From: Acorus gramineus
Lineage: Eukaryota > Streptophyta > Magnoliopsida > Acorales > Acoraceae
DNA length: 64,000 bases
Direction of reading: 5' to 3'
NCBI GenBank assembly: GCA_030737835.1
Contig: CM060853.1
Location: 7,097,819-7,161,818, forward strand
A model generated the notes under the pieces. That model was not told where the DNA came from. It saw only the letters and a list, made by a program, of their open reading frames with translations, and made no database searches. The position numbers and the translations under genes are program-made. This document shows, piece by piece, positions 11,301 through 22,716 of this stretch (the first letter of the stretch is position 1; every line of letters starts with the position of its first letter).

Positions 11301-14300
11301 CTCTTCTTGGTGTGTAACTGTTAAAATCAAGAAAATTAAAGTTAAATTTTATAAAATAGATTAATTTTAAAAATCGTACTTCATAAATTTGTAAGGACAA
11401 CTCACATTTTCAAATGCGCTCCAAATTCTCTCACAACCGGAAGATGAACAAGTGAGTCCAAGAATTTTGATGGCGACCTTCCTCAACTCCGGTACCTCAC
11501 CCCCGTATTTATCCCACCAATTGACTGGGATTGTGTTGTCCCTTGCTCTCACGATGGTTCCCCAACTGAACGGTCCACTTTCCTGTAAATAATAATCCAG
11601 TTGTTTTTGCAGTCTGTCTTGCACCTCCGGATCTGGCTCCATCTTCGCCATTGCCTGCACACAACGAAGCATGTGTTTGGACTGCCGCGTCCCGGTACGC
11701 GGTCTTAAACCATACTCCGGGGTTAAGGACAAATCCTGCATGGTAAAGGTCAGACGACATCTGACGACTCCATCTTCCTTCTATTACCTCAATAACAGGG
11801 CCATATTGCAGTGGTCTATACTGATAGTTTTTCTTAATTTTTTCTTTGGCCCTATCCATTGCATTGTATAAGTAGCCCATAGAGGGTTTCTCATCTCCAT
11901 CAACTAATCTCAAGACATGGACCAGAGGAATTCCAACGTGAAGGGCTCATTGTACACCTTTCCAGAATTGAACAGAAAGAATAGTTCTTTCTGTTTGTTT
12001 TCCGGTTCTAAGGTTGCACCACTTGCTCTTTGTCCATTCCTCTGCTACCATGAGTGTCCTGGCCTAACAATATCTCCATTGCAAAACAATCTCATTATAT
12101 GCAATAATTGTGTGTGTGCATAAATGAAAACAGTAATTCTTCTAGCTAAACTAATAGTTCTAATATGCATCTTACCAATATCTTCCAAAATTAAATCAAT
12201 ACAATGTGCAGCACATGGTGTCCAAAATATTGTGGGGTGTCTCTCTATCACTAATTCACATGCAGCTTTATAATTAGCAGCATTATCAGTTACAATTTGA
12301 ACAACATTTTCTTTTCCAATAATATTTTCAATAACATCATTTATTTCTTTAAACAAATATATTGCAGTGTGTGAATGTGCAGATGCATCAATGGATTTCA
12401 AAAACATGGTTCCTTTTGGAGAATTAGCTAAAAAGTTAATTAATGATCTTTGTCTCCTGTCAGTCCATCCATCACACATTAATGTACAACCATAAGTTTT
12501 CCAATGTCCTTTATGTATCTCTAAAATCTTATGAGTTTCTCTTACCTCTTCTTGCAAACATGTTTCACTTATCTCATGCATCGATGGTGGGGCTAAACCA
12601 GACCCAAATCTACCTATTGCTTCTAATGCAACATGAAAAGAACGTGAGGTTAATGCATGAAAAGATACACCTGCAGTGATTGCCCATCTAGCTATCTTCT
12701 GAATTGCATTTTTCCTTTCTTCTTTTTTTAACCTATTTTCTAAAGTTGTTTGTCCAGGGCCTCCTCTTAATCTTTGATCAACTACATCTTCAACATTACC
12801 TCTACAAAATAAATCCATAGGACCCCTAGTGTTTTTCCTTCTTTGTTTGGATGGAGGAGGCCTTGAACTAGGACCACCAATTTCTATTACATCATCATCA
12901 CCTACATGTGGTTGTTCATCTCCTATGTCTCCAGCAAAATCTTCAGAATAAAATGAATCACTTCTACATTTATTCTCAGATTTTTTATTCATGAACTGTT
13001 CTATTTCTTTTCTAATTTCTGGTGTTGTTTTAGGGCATGGTTTAGCATTAGCTCCTAGTGAATGCAATATGTGTTCTTTGAGTCTGGTTATGCCACCACT
13101 ACATAGATGTGAGCAAAGTAAACATTTGACAATATGTTTTTCAGTAGCACTTTTATATTCTCCATATTTCCATGCAGAATCTTTTGTATTAGCCGGTCTT
13201 AGATTAGATGAACTAGCTCCAGAAGAAGACATTTTTTTCAAAAATAATTTTTTAGGTTTCAAAAAATTAAATATTGATTATTTAATTAAGTGGATGATGC
13301 TACTTTAACTACTTTCTAAAAAAAACTCTACTAAGTGCAAAGAATAAATACCTCTAAAAATAGGAGAAAAATTGAAAGAGGAGAAGTCTTCCTCCAAAAG
13401 CTTTCAAAGTCTCCACCAAAAGCCTCCAAGAACTCCACCAAAGTCCTCCAAGTAGTCCACCAATATCTCCACCAAGAAAGGAAATTTTTGGATTTTTGAT
13501 GGATTTTTGGAATTTTTTTTGTGGATTTTTGGTTTCTTTTGGGATTGAGGAATCTTGGGAAGAAATTGTTTGCTAAATGAGAGAGTAGAGATTGTATGAG
13601 AGTGATTGAATGGTAGAGAAGATGTGTATTGAGTTGTTGTGGTGAGAATGGGGGTTTGGGAGAGTATTTATAGGATTGGGGAAAGAAGGATCAAAATTTT
13701 AAAAATAAATGTTGATGGGGGGTTTTCAGCAAAAAAAACCCCCAAACGGCTATAAAGCCGTTGGGGCCCCAACGGCTATAAAGCCGTTGGGGCCCCAACG
13801 GCTTGAATTAAAAAAAAAAAAAATTTAGGTAGTAGGGTCGGGCTGGCCACCCGACCCGACTAGCCGATATATCGTCGATATATCAACGATATAGCGCTGA
13901 CGTCAGCATGACGTCAGCGTGATTTCGATAAAACCTCGCAAAACCCCCGCGATTTATCGTTTTTGTCAGCGAAACCGATATATCGATCGATATATCATTC
14001 GCGATTTAAAACACTGGCCATTAATATTGTTTGGTGGAACACATTCTTTTTTCTTTTTGGTTTTTGTTTTTTTTTGTTTGGAAGGGTAGTCATAAATGTT
14101 ATCCCGATTTTACAAAATTGGGATAAAGTCTGTTCTACTTTTTACCAAGAACAAACTATTCCCATTTTTTATTTCAAAATGTAGACAATTGTCCATGCTT
14201 TATCCTTTTTTTTTTAATGCCATATGGGATAACAAGTAATTTAACCCAATTTTTTCCTTATCCCAACCCATTATCTCCATGCCAAAGTAGGCCTATATGT

Positions 14301-17300
14301 TCCTATTGTCTTTTCCTTTTCTTTTATTTGTATAAATCAGAGATTTCTCATCTCCATTTGTTTCAAAGAACTTTTTTCTCTTAATGAAATGTGCCAACTC
14401 TCTCTCTCTCTCTCTCTAACCCACCCCCACCCCCAAGTCTTGCCACAACCCAATTCTGAAGAAAGCCATCCCAATATTCTCAATGTATACCCGTTTCTTT
14501 GGAAAATGAGCCAAATTCCCCAACACACTTCTTGGGGTATAAGACCTTCGATTTTAGCTTTGTAACGATAGTCTCCTTTTTTCTTATCTGAAACCACTCC
14601 CACATACCTTCAAGATTAAGTAATGGGAATTCAGTTGCCTTAGCATGAAAATTAGCATTGTCATTTGTTCTGACAATGTATTGATGAATTATGATGTTGG
14701 GAACCCGAGGAACAGTAAATAGGCAACACATGAAAGAAATGGGGAAGATGATATATTACAGTCAAAGAGGCCTAGGAGTGGATTCAACAGGATATATAAT
14801 ATTGTAAAATTGGAAACACTTCTTGAATGGTTTAGATATATGCAGTATGCCATGGACAACATTGGCGACAAATCGCTAGCAGAATAGGCTTGATGGTAAA
14901 AGGGAGGGAAAGGCCTAAGATGACTTGCATATAACTATCATTATAAAGGATGTCCAATACAATTAATTCACGATGAAATGTTGTTGAAGACGAAATGCTC
15001 TGTCATAAAGTTGATTGGAAAATCCTACAACAAACATTGGGTTTGAAAAGTACAATAAACAGTTGCCTGTGGCTTCTATTAGCTAAAATTTGATGTGGTT
15101 ATTAAAATAAAAGTGAGGTCGTTACATACAAAGGAGGGAAAGACGAGCTGTCTCCCAAGTCCCCCCCAAAAAATATTTTTAATATATCAAGCTCCCAAGT
15201 TATGTATGCTCGAAGTCCTTATAATATCCAAAATGTAATCCTAGGTCTATCACATAGCATCGCCTTTCTTGGGAAAATTTCTTATTCCCATGTTAACCAA
15301 ATACACCATTAAACCATGTGAGGGATTAAATGGATGAATTTCCCCTTGACACTTGTATTACTTCTTTTTATTATTATTTGAATATAGGCGTCCCTTCCTG
15401 ACATTGTCAGGTAGATATGAACCTATTCGTCCGTTTTGGGGGTGGTTGTAAGCCTGACAATATTTTGGGGATAAGGCAGGAGAATCTTATTTCAAGAAAC
15501 CCCTGAAAATAGGAGATGAGGGATCTTCTTACAAGTTAAAGGAAAGAAAAGGGAAAATACAATAATTGAGATGTGAGTATGTGACCCAAGAATTGACTAT
15601 CCTCTCCCCAAGTGGCACCCATAATGGAACCCACCCGGCGAAGACTCCTCCAAAATGAATTTGAACCAATTCAATAGCATCGAGGAAATCGCAAACCAAG
15701 TGTTTTCCCAATACAACTTTTTGTGCAAGAAGACACACTCGTTGTGTGTTAGCCAAATAGACCAACAAGTAGCATGAGAAACCAACCATTGAAACTTCAC
15801 CTAGTGTTTCTATTCCCTTTCTCCGATGATCCCGGAACCACCTCCACATGCCTTCCGTGTCTGAGAATGGACAAGAAGACCCAAGAGCCTCCACGTCCTT
15901 CTTCCATTTTTGGGCATTAAATGGACCAGTGAATAAAAGATGATCTCTCGATTCCGACAAGACCATGATGCACCAGCCAAGAGATCTCTGTTCATAAGCT
16001 TTTACAACCTTTCTTTTGTCACATTTATTTTGAATTAATGTAAGTATTCCACATGTGCTATATTGAATCTGAATATACTCTTTACTCCAACGGCGGTCTT
16101 AGATGAAATTTCCCTTATGCCAATTGCAGATCGACTTTAATATCTTCATTCTTGATTTGTTGTTTGCCCTAAGCAGAATTGACGTTGTAGGCACAGCGAC
16201 TTTAACAAGGTTTTTATATTTTGGTCAGTACTGAGTGAAATGAATTATATGAAAATATGTGTTTACATCTATGCATCGGTTATGTTTATATATGAGCCAT
16301 TGACTGCAGTCAATCACATTGCTCAAGTCCCAAAGTGAATCAACAACTGAAACAGTCTTCCTGTGTAAATGATATGCAATTTATTCAATGTCTTAAAAAT
16401 CCTGCCTAGGCTCTGATTAATCCCCCGCCTAGGCCTAGGCAGTTCCAGTCCGCAACGCTTAGCGTCTAACCGTTTTTTTAATTAATCCTTAGTTCACTAA
16501 GAAGTTATTAAGTCACCTTATATATTATATATTTATTAATTAGTTTTTTATGCTATCCCTATTATGTTTATATTATTAATTTTATTTTGATGTTATTTTG
16601 TAGTTTAAAATCATTACATATATATCATGTATATGTATATGTATTATATTTATTAATTAATTCCTGATTAATCCCCGCCTAAACGATTAATCCCTAGTCC
16701 CTCCTCAACCGCCCGACTAGCGACTAGCGACTAGCGCTTTTTACAACATTGAATTTATTGTTGTCTTCATGTGATTCCCTACACTAAACATAGAAAAAAT
16801 ACTGAATCTAGCATTGTATAATAGCTTCTCTTGATCTTTTATTATGACCCTCGTTTTAGGGTTAGACAGCATAATATTGACTTCAGATACTTATCATGTT
16901 TGATCATTTCTAAATTGTTGTAGCATAACAAAAAGCCAATTTCAATTGTTTGAAATTTCTTTTCTGATTTAAGCTGTAAAAACTTTTAGTGCTTGTTTTG
17001 GTGATTGTATAGTCAAATCATGATTCAGTCACCAGATTATTGGGTGATTTAACCATTCCTGTCTTTTATTTTTCTTCTTCATAATTTTCATATCTTGAAT
17101 GGAATGGGTCTTGTTGATCTTGCCATCCCTATAGTGCTCATTTGTTCCTGTTTTCCTTGTAATTTATATTCTAAATTTTATCTGCCTATTTTGTTCAGTT
17201 TTTTATCCTACTTTCTGACCTTTCTTACGTATTGTCCATTTATAAAGCTGTTTTGGCTGTGAATGGGAGGCTGCGGTACCTTGAGCGCATTGCACAGAGA

Positions 17301-19859
17301 TATACAGATTTGACCATGGCTCACAGGGGGGAGGTTAAAGCCATTGTGACCTCAGTGGTCGTAAGTTCTACTTTTTTTTGTAAAACTATACCATAATTAT
17401 CTTTGTTACATATGTATTTTGGTTCCAGAGAAAATTAAGAATTCTACTACCTTGAAGCCTGATTACTTTTTATTTTTCATGCCAAATTATAATATTGGAA
17501 TATTCTATGCGTGATATGGAGTTTGAGAAGGACAATTGCTGTTTTTCTTAGGCTATTCTTCTTATTTCTCTGATAACCATTAGAGATGTATATAATGTTT
17601 GTATACTTTTGAAATTAAAAAGCTATAGACACCAATCTCAGCCATTCTCCTTGTCAAAGCTATCTATCACTGAGTATCATAGCAGTAGAACAAAGTCTCT
17701 GGACATCACTATTTGGTCTTTTATGTGAGTCTTGATTAAGGAGAGCTAAAATTATGATTGTTGCCTCAGTTTTGTTATGCTTAATCAGTTATCTGCTGCA
17801 CCTGTTCATATTTTTGACTCAATCTATGCCATCCTTTAGTTATTAAGATTTGTTATATCCCTTTCTGATCAGCTGAATCGCATGACTTAAAGAAATGAGG
17901 GCCATGCAAATTTTTGATATACCTAAATGAGGCCATGCAGTTTTTTTTATATACCACCTGCGAATCCTTTATGTATTATTTTATGTATATGCGGTGGCAA
18001 TAAGAAATTGTGTGTTTAGCCTGACACTCTCTCTTCAATTTTGCTTTGTAAGGGCTGACATATATCAATCATGTCCTCATGTTATCACTATTCTTAGCTG
18101 AATTATAAAAAAACTGTTACTTTTGAAATTGTGCTTGTGCAGAACTCTGTTTGAGAGTAAACCGTTGACTTGTGATATATTTGATGGTTGTATCCCCGAT
18201 TTGCAATGTGGTTCCTCGATTTGTTTCAATTATCATCTTTTGGTTTTCACTTGTTTTATGGTTTTGGTAGCCTGGGATGACAGGAAAACATTTTGCTGAG
18301 TTATTTGTCCAAGGTTTCAAATGTTTTGTATTCCAGTTCTTCAAGTTTGCTGGTAGTGCTTTTTACTTGGCGTATGATCTGCTCAGCTGATGCTTGATTT
18401 CAAATATGTCTGGCTACCATTTGCACATTAGGATCACCTGAAGTTTCGTAAGCTTGTCTCTGTGCAGTTGTACTTTTATGAAAACAGCAATCCTCATAAT
18501 TCTTATTAAAACGCTTAGTGAAGATTGTTGGCTTATCAACTACAATTCATCAGAATAATGTCATGATCCATTAATTAAAATGAGGACACTGTGTGTAATC
18601 ATATATACTGCCAATTTCAACATTGATGACCCCTTGTTCATGAAGCAATTTGTAATTTGCTATTTACAGAGGATGACCAAATTTCAAATTTGAGAGGACA
18701 ATTTGCCCTTTCAATTTATCTAGCACTAGATCAAAGCCCTCATATACTCATTTTAGCAATGACAGTTCACAAGTTCTATTTTTCAGGTGTTTTTGGAAGA
18801 AGTTAATCCTACCTATCCTTTTTGAACCAGCTATTCTATGCTCTTACTTGCTATGGTTGGCGACATTTTTGGTGCACTGATTTGCTTTTTGTTTTTCAAT
18901 TTCTTTCTCCAGCCACTTGGCCCAGCAGAGGAGAAAGATTTAAAGGAAACACTGCAGTACATCCTTGGGGAGGGCAAGACAGTGAAACTCGAGCAGAAGG
19001 TATTTTGTTTACATAATTTGGTGGAGGATATTTTAACTATCTGATAGGTTTAGTTCAAAGAGAATTCCATTTCATTTCCTCAAACCCATTACACACTTAA
19101 TATGCTTTCTATTTAGTTTCTATTAGTTCCTTAATTAAGCTATTCATAAATTTCCGTTTATCTAGTTTTCTTGTTATGCCTTTTTCCAGATGCAGTTTCT
19201 TGGATATATACTTTCTGAATCCCATGTGTTTATAGCCTTATCACAGTGTCAGATTCGAAATGTATGTGTGCCTGCCGCTTTCCACTTGATCTTTTTGAAG
19301 TCACTATCGGTATCAATACGTCTTCCTTTTGGAAACTCTCTGTACACTTAACTGTGATTACTAGAGATGTTTGCTGCGTTGGAATATTAGGAGGTGAAAA
19401 CCTCATAAAAACATTGATGGTTCAACCGAACCAACAAATTGTTTGAAAGAGATCGTTTACTAGTCAAACATGAACAAGCACCTTTCGTGTAGGCCAATGT
19501 GATTTCTCATTAGAAGGATTATTTCCATTCTAAGGCTTGTCATAGGTCCCCCCATCTGATTGCAACTCCAAGGGGACTATTGAGCTCGTGCGGTCTTTCT
19601 CGTCTGTGCTTTATTTTCTTTCCTTTTTTTAGCGTAAGATCCAAACACACTACTGTTTCACAATCACGGGGTGGTTAGTCCATTCTATCATGATTTGTGG
19701 TTTTCTTTTTTTCTCCCCACTTCACTGCAGATCGATCTGAGCATTCTTGGAGGGTTGGTGGTTCAATACGGGGAGAAGCTCTTTGATTTCTCGATTAAGA
19801 GGCGGGCCAAAGAAATGGAGAAATTCCTGAGGGACCCCGCAAATGCCAGTATCTTCTAG
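5343..19859 (+). CDS. ATP5: Mitochondrial ATP synthase subunit OSCP (subunit O / delta-type), six exons
   Basis: Encodes the oligomycin-sensitivity-conferring subunit, which sits on top of the F1 head in the mitochondrial inner-membrane ATP synthase and ties it to the peripheral stalk. Exons: 5343-5432, 5584-5637, 7614-7857, 17248-17360, 18913-18999, 19731-19859; all introns are GT..AG and phases match, giving 238 residues, the usual plant length. The N-terminus (MAMANRLRILAPRLAY...RSFATATTG) is an Arg/Ala/Ser-rich mitochondrial presequence. The mature part has the OSCP core: VPLSLYGGTGNYASALF, TKNFLAVLAVNGRL, DLTMAHRGEVKA, and the C-terminal IDLSILGGLVVQYGEKLFDFS with the family signature. 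The start at 5343 was chosen because it begins the presequence; a second ATG lies two codons on. Exon 2 is only 54 bp. Intron 3 (9.4 kb) is swollen by transposons, but the coding parts are intact. Confidence 0.95.
5770..6104 (+). repeat. Perfect 167-bp tandem duplication in OSCP intron 2
   Basis: The 167-bp unit starting TAGGGTACTCTTATTTGAAG at 5771 is repeated without any difference that I can see at 5938, ending GCCGGTGCTGATCT. The unit is non-coding and lies wholly in the second intron. Identity implies a very recent duplication or an assembly artefact. Confidence 0.9.
6383..6653. mobile_element. Short MITE in OSCP intron 2
   Basis: About 270 bp bounded by imperfect inverted termini: left TAGAGCTAATTTGGTAAAT, right end in reverse complement TAAGGGCTAGTTTGGCAATT. 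No coding capacity. The termini resemble those of the neighbouring MITE family (GGCCTAGTTTG.TAAA), so both may be moved by the same transposase. Target duplication not resolved. Confidence 0.5.
6650..7302 (-). mobile_element. MITE family 'ATAAG', copy 1 (OSCP intron 2)
   Basis: About 650 bp of non-coding DNA beginning CCTGGTATGGCATTGGGATA and ending TATCAAACTAGGCCTTAAGG, so both ends carry GGCCT(A/G).T. Two other copies occur in the window: 10248-14298 (opposite orientation, split by a hAT element) and 63643-64000 (cut by the window edge). The first 190 bp are partly duplicated inside this copy (6650 and 6840). It supplies an unoccupied version of the site that the hAT element used in copy 2. 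Confidence 0.7.
7303..9539. other. OSCP exon 3 with flanking intron sequence, otherwise featureless
   Basis: Apart from OSCP exon 3 (7614-7857) this stretch is AT-rich intron. I saw no recognisable gene or clear element. A GTG at 7614 only looks like a start codon: it is the first codon of the exon, directly after the AG acceptor. Confidence 0.5.
9540..10240 (+). pseudogene. LINE (L1-type) ORF2 3' fragment, decayed
   Basis: Plus-strand frames read VKFFYIWLNGNPPRKFWGYPL, then GCILCGGKEDTRE, then CPFSDQIWEKI and WLARNECLFN. This is the order found in the zinc-binding C-terminal part (zf-RVT) of plant L1 reverse transcriptases. Frames shift and stop repeatedly, so it is a dead, 5'-truncated copy. 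It abuts the left end of the MITE at 10248. Confidence 0.65.
10721..13232 (-). pseudogene. hAT transposase (BED finger, DUF659, hAT dimerisation), decayed
   Basis: The first exon is intact: 13232..12176, starting MSSSGASSS, with a BED-type zinc finger (CLLCSHLCSGGITRLKEHIL), then a DUF659 block (CTLMCDGWTDRR, KGTMFLKSIDAS, NVVQIVTDNAANYKAA, WTPCAAHCIDLILEDIG) and a GTAAGA donor. Downstream parts show LRLVDGDEKPSMGYLYNAMDRA (about 11913-11840) and the C-terminal dimerisation motif LGLTCSSSGCERIWSAFENV, then an acidic tail (11152-10721). At least three in-frame stops and one frameshift (near 11710, one extra G) interrupt the later exons. A start ten codons earlier (13262) is possible but lies before the conserved part. 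The residues expected for a hAT RNase-H-like core are partly visible (CDGWTD). Confidence 0.85.
13741..13792. repeat. Two tandem hairpins in the hAT promoter end
   Basis: CCCCAACGGCT and AGCCGTTGGGG form perfect 11-bp arms around a 4-bp ATAA loop at 13767-13792; the preceding unit at 13741-13768 is the same with one mismatch. Each contains TATAAA across arm and loop. They lie about 510 bp upstream of the transposase start and 225 bp inside the right terminus, in the subterminal zone where hAT transposases bind. Confidence 0.7.
14335..14735 (-). pseudogene. LINE ORF2 3' fragment (minus strand)
   Basis: Minus-strand frames read LNLEGMWEWFQIRKK and VCWGIWLIFQRN, matching the C-terminal end seen in the better LINE copies of the window (MWRWFRDHRRKG; WSIWLT.NE). 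Short, frameshifted, and close to a CT repeat at 14400-14417. Confidence 0.45.
15530..15995 (-). pseudogene. LINE ORF2 3' fragment with zinc-binding C-terminus
   Basis: The minus strand reads ESRDHLLFTGPFNAQKWKKD, GMWRWFRDHRRKG and, in another frame, HATCWSIWLTHNECVFLHKKL. These are the last motifs of plant L1-type reverse transcriptase ORFs (zf-RVT). At least one frameshift. Same orientation as the fragment at 14335-14735, so both may come from one insertion. Confidence 0.6.
16386..16751. mobile_element. 366-bp hAT-type MITE with exact 8-bp target duplication
   Basis: Left end CAATGTCTTAAAAATC and right end, in reverse complement, CAATGTTGTAAAAAGCGC. The flanks are AATTTATT at 16378-16385 and AATTTATT at 16752-16759, an exact 8-bp duplication. 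Inside, GCCTAGGC- and GACTAGC-rich ends enclose an AT-rich core. No coding capacity. It lies in OSCP intron 3. Confidence 0.85.
16760..18912. other. OSCP introns 3-4 around exon 4, no other feature
   Basis: Apart from exon 4 (17248-17360, encoding the AVLAVNGRL to TSVV segment) this is AT-rich intron. I see no gene or repeat boundary. Confidence 0.5.
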
Positions 19860-19963
19860 AAATCCTCAAATCCGTATGGGCAGTCCCCCACTCTTTTTAA
19901 GAATACTTTTGCTGCGATTGCTATAGTTGTTTTGGAAAAGAAGGTAACCACCTTTTTTTTTTC

Positions 19964-19969
19964 AATAAA
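19964..19969 (+). terminator. Probable poly(A) signal of the OSCP gene
   Basis: AATAAA, 105 bp after the OSCP stop codon, in a T-rich 3' region. Confidence 0.55.
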
Positions 19970-21879
19970 GATCTTCAACTGACATGGTTACTTTTTCCCT
20001 TTTTTTTTTTTTGTGTGGGTCTCCCTGCCCCAGAAAATAATAAAGAGTATGAGATGAGGTCCCTCTTGTCTTGTTACTATAATGTTATATTTTTGCCATC
20101 TTTAATTCATTTTTCTATAGTTTTCGGCTTTTTGTCTATTGTTTCCATTTCATTTTGCTTACTGTTTAGTTTGGTCTCTTTTTTTTTCCCCATATAATTC
20201 TTTACACCCCCTATCATGCCCATCATTCATTAATGATAAGCCTTGATGAGGCATGCTGTCATTGTCAGTGTAAAATGTGATAGTTATACACTCATCGTAT
20301 AGAAGAAACTTTTTTAATTATTCATAGGAAGACTTTACTTGCTTATCCACCTTATTCATTTGAATAGATTAAAACATTGTTCTATGTTATTTTAAATTAT
20401 TATCATCTCAAGTTACACTTTCATGCATATCTCACAACATTTAACATTTGTCACACACTTTCACTTTTGAAACACAAATAAATAATGGGAGGCAGAATTG
20501 TAATTAAAAAAACTTTATAAGCCTCCATCCATCATCTCTATCTATCTTCAAGATAAACCAAATAACAAAAATATGATTTGTATCCAATGAAAATAATAAA
20601 AAAGGCGATAAAAGAAAAATTCTCACCAGATTGCTATCTATCTTGGTCCTGATCTTTTACAAGTATGCTTTAGGTTTGGAACCAACTGTCAAACAGATCC
20701 CATTTCTGCAAAATCAGTTTTTGATAATTGGTTCAAATGTAGTATTGGATTTTATTTTTCTCATTTTAAAACAAAACATCTTTTATGAAAAAGCTAGTTT
20801 AGAGTAGCTTTTATGAAAAGTAATTGGGATCAGCTTTTATGAAAAAACTATTTTTTAAAAAATCAGTTCCAGTGAGGGTTTTAGGCAAATATTTTTCAAA
20901 GAAAAATTCCTCTTTGGAAAAGGGGGGGGGGGGGGGGAGTTCAATTGTTTAAAGGGGGAAAAAAACCTTTTGTCAATGAACTGTCATTGATTGATGACCG
21001 AACGGTCGGGTTATTATGAGATTCTGTTTATATTGATAGGTAAGAGATGGATGTTGTTGATGCATGAATATGTATGTTCATCAATATTGAATTTTGGGGC
21101 CTTGTTCACATAATGCATAGTGTGTGTGTGTGTATGTGTCCTGGGTGGTTGGTGGATCTGCAAAATGACAGGTCTTCCTTTTGGTCCCTGTTGTTTGTGT
21201 GGTAGGGGGGGTTTCCACGTCCTTTGCACATAAAGAGGCTGCAGGTCACTATTTCTTACTGTGGGACTCGTTTTAAAGGAATGCAATGTGTTTTTGTGTG
21301 TTTTTTTTGCATGTGGTGTGCTATATGTGGTGACTGGTGAGGGTGCTTTTGTTGATAGTTGAAACTATGCTTGTCCCCCTCACCCACTCCCCCACACCAA
21401 ATACTGGTAGGATAATATTCTGACTTTAGTTCCTTTTCTTTTTTAAGGTATGTTTCATACGATTTCATTTACAGCTTTATGCAGTCATGTATGTCTTGTT
21501 AAACGTAACAAAGTAATCATGTGGATGTGTAATTTATTGGTGTAATTTTTTTGAAAATCCATATGATTCGTTAAAAGTTTTCATGGTTAAGCAAAAATCT
21601 CATGAATTAAATTAACGTCACTATGAAAATAAAATATATATTCATATAACCCTTTTAAAAGATGATGAATATACATATCGACTTCTCATTTTTATGAATA
21701 TCTATTTGACTCCTTATTGTTACTTGGTTAAAACTTGTGTGTGATTAATCAAACAATATACAATAATTTATTCTGAACACATTGAAGAAGAATTAGTTAA
21801 ATGTTTTTGATGGAGGACATTTTTGGTCATTCAGAGGGATTATATTGAATTTTTCTTTGATGGTTTATTTTTTGAGTGT

Positions 21880-22150
21880 TGATACACTTAGTCTGTTTTG
21901 TAACCCCATATATTATGATAATGTAATATATATTAGGATTTCTTAGTGTATACTGGATAGGGTTTCATCATAGTGTATGACGTAAAAAATTGTCATTTTT
22001 TCAATGCAAAAAAAATACACTAATGAAACTTAGTATATACTTCATTTCATATTAATGCATGCATGTACTTCGATAGGAGAGTGTGATTTAAAAAAAAATA
22101 ATAGAAAACCGGTGTGGACTGCAGTTGGGGCTGCAATGGGAGATAGAAAT
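21880..22150 (+). repeat. Dispersed repeat of the GTGTGGACTGCA family
   Basis: Shares CCCCATA.A.TATGATAATGTA.TATATT, TGTACTT.GATAGGAGAGT and GGTGTGGACTGCAGTTGGGGCTGCAA with 46060-46290; the last block recurs at 63160 (GTGTGGACTGCAGGCGGGGCTG). Non-coding. Probably a MITE, boundaries uncertain. Confidence 0.5.
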
Positions 22151-22594
22151 ATCATTTTCCTTATTTTTTATTAACGTAAATTGTTGTTTTATTTTCAAAA
22201 GAAAAGTTTATGTTTTTTTATCAATATATGGTAAGAGTAGATTTTTTAAAATTTTATGGAATTTATTTTTTTAAATGACCTTATCTATAAAAATTCATGG
22301 AGTTGTCTGCAACCAATACTCTTAATTTTTTTTCAATATATTTATATGTGATATATCATGTTATATATACATAAATATTATAATAAATGTTTTTATTAAT
22401 AATTAATGATATAAATCATTTGTATAATTTATTATAAAATTATACATAAATGAGATATGAAATTAACTCAAAATGAATTTTTTGTGTATATATACCCTTC
22501 AACTAACACTATATTATAAAAATATCGCATTTGAAACTCTAAAACCAACAATATTACTTGAATGAATAAAAAAAAAAAAACAATTTAAACCCAT

Positions 22595-22634
22595 TGGAAT
22601 AACAAATATTTTGGTAAAATGTGATTTTTTAGAG

Positions 22635-22716
<82 letters not shown>

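Larger units (their letters stand above)
10470..14016 (-). mobile_element. hAT-superfamily DNA transposon (3547 bp)
   Basis: Ends are CAGTGTTTTCAATATCGAT on the left and, in reverse complement, CAGTGTTTTAAATCGCGAA on the right: short inverted repeats of hAT type, followed inward by repeated ATCGATATATCG blocks at both ends. An 8-bp target duplication with one mismatch flanks it: GTCATTAA (10462-10469) and GCCATTAA (14017-14024). It carries a hAT transposase gene on the minus strand. It sits inside a MITE within intron 3 of the OSCP gene, antisense to that gene. The transposase is broken, so the copy is non-autonomous now. Confidence 0.9.
10248..14298 (+). mobile_element. MITE family 'ATAAG', copy 2, split by a hAT transposon
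   Basis: Left part 10248-10469 (begins TGGCTTAGTTTGGTAAATGG) and right part 14025-14298 (ends CATGCCAAAGTAGGCCTA) together match the reverse complement of copy 1 at 6650-7302. The two halves are separated exactly by the hAT element and its 8-bp target duplication. Without the insert the MITE is about 500 bp. Confidence 0.75.

Noticed and set aside
13741-13800. Possible CRISPR-like repeat array
   Set aside because: Two palindromic units without spacers, within a plant hAT element.
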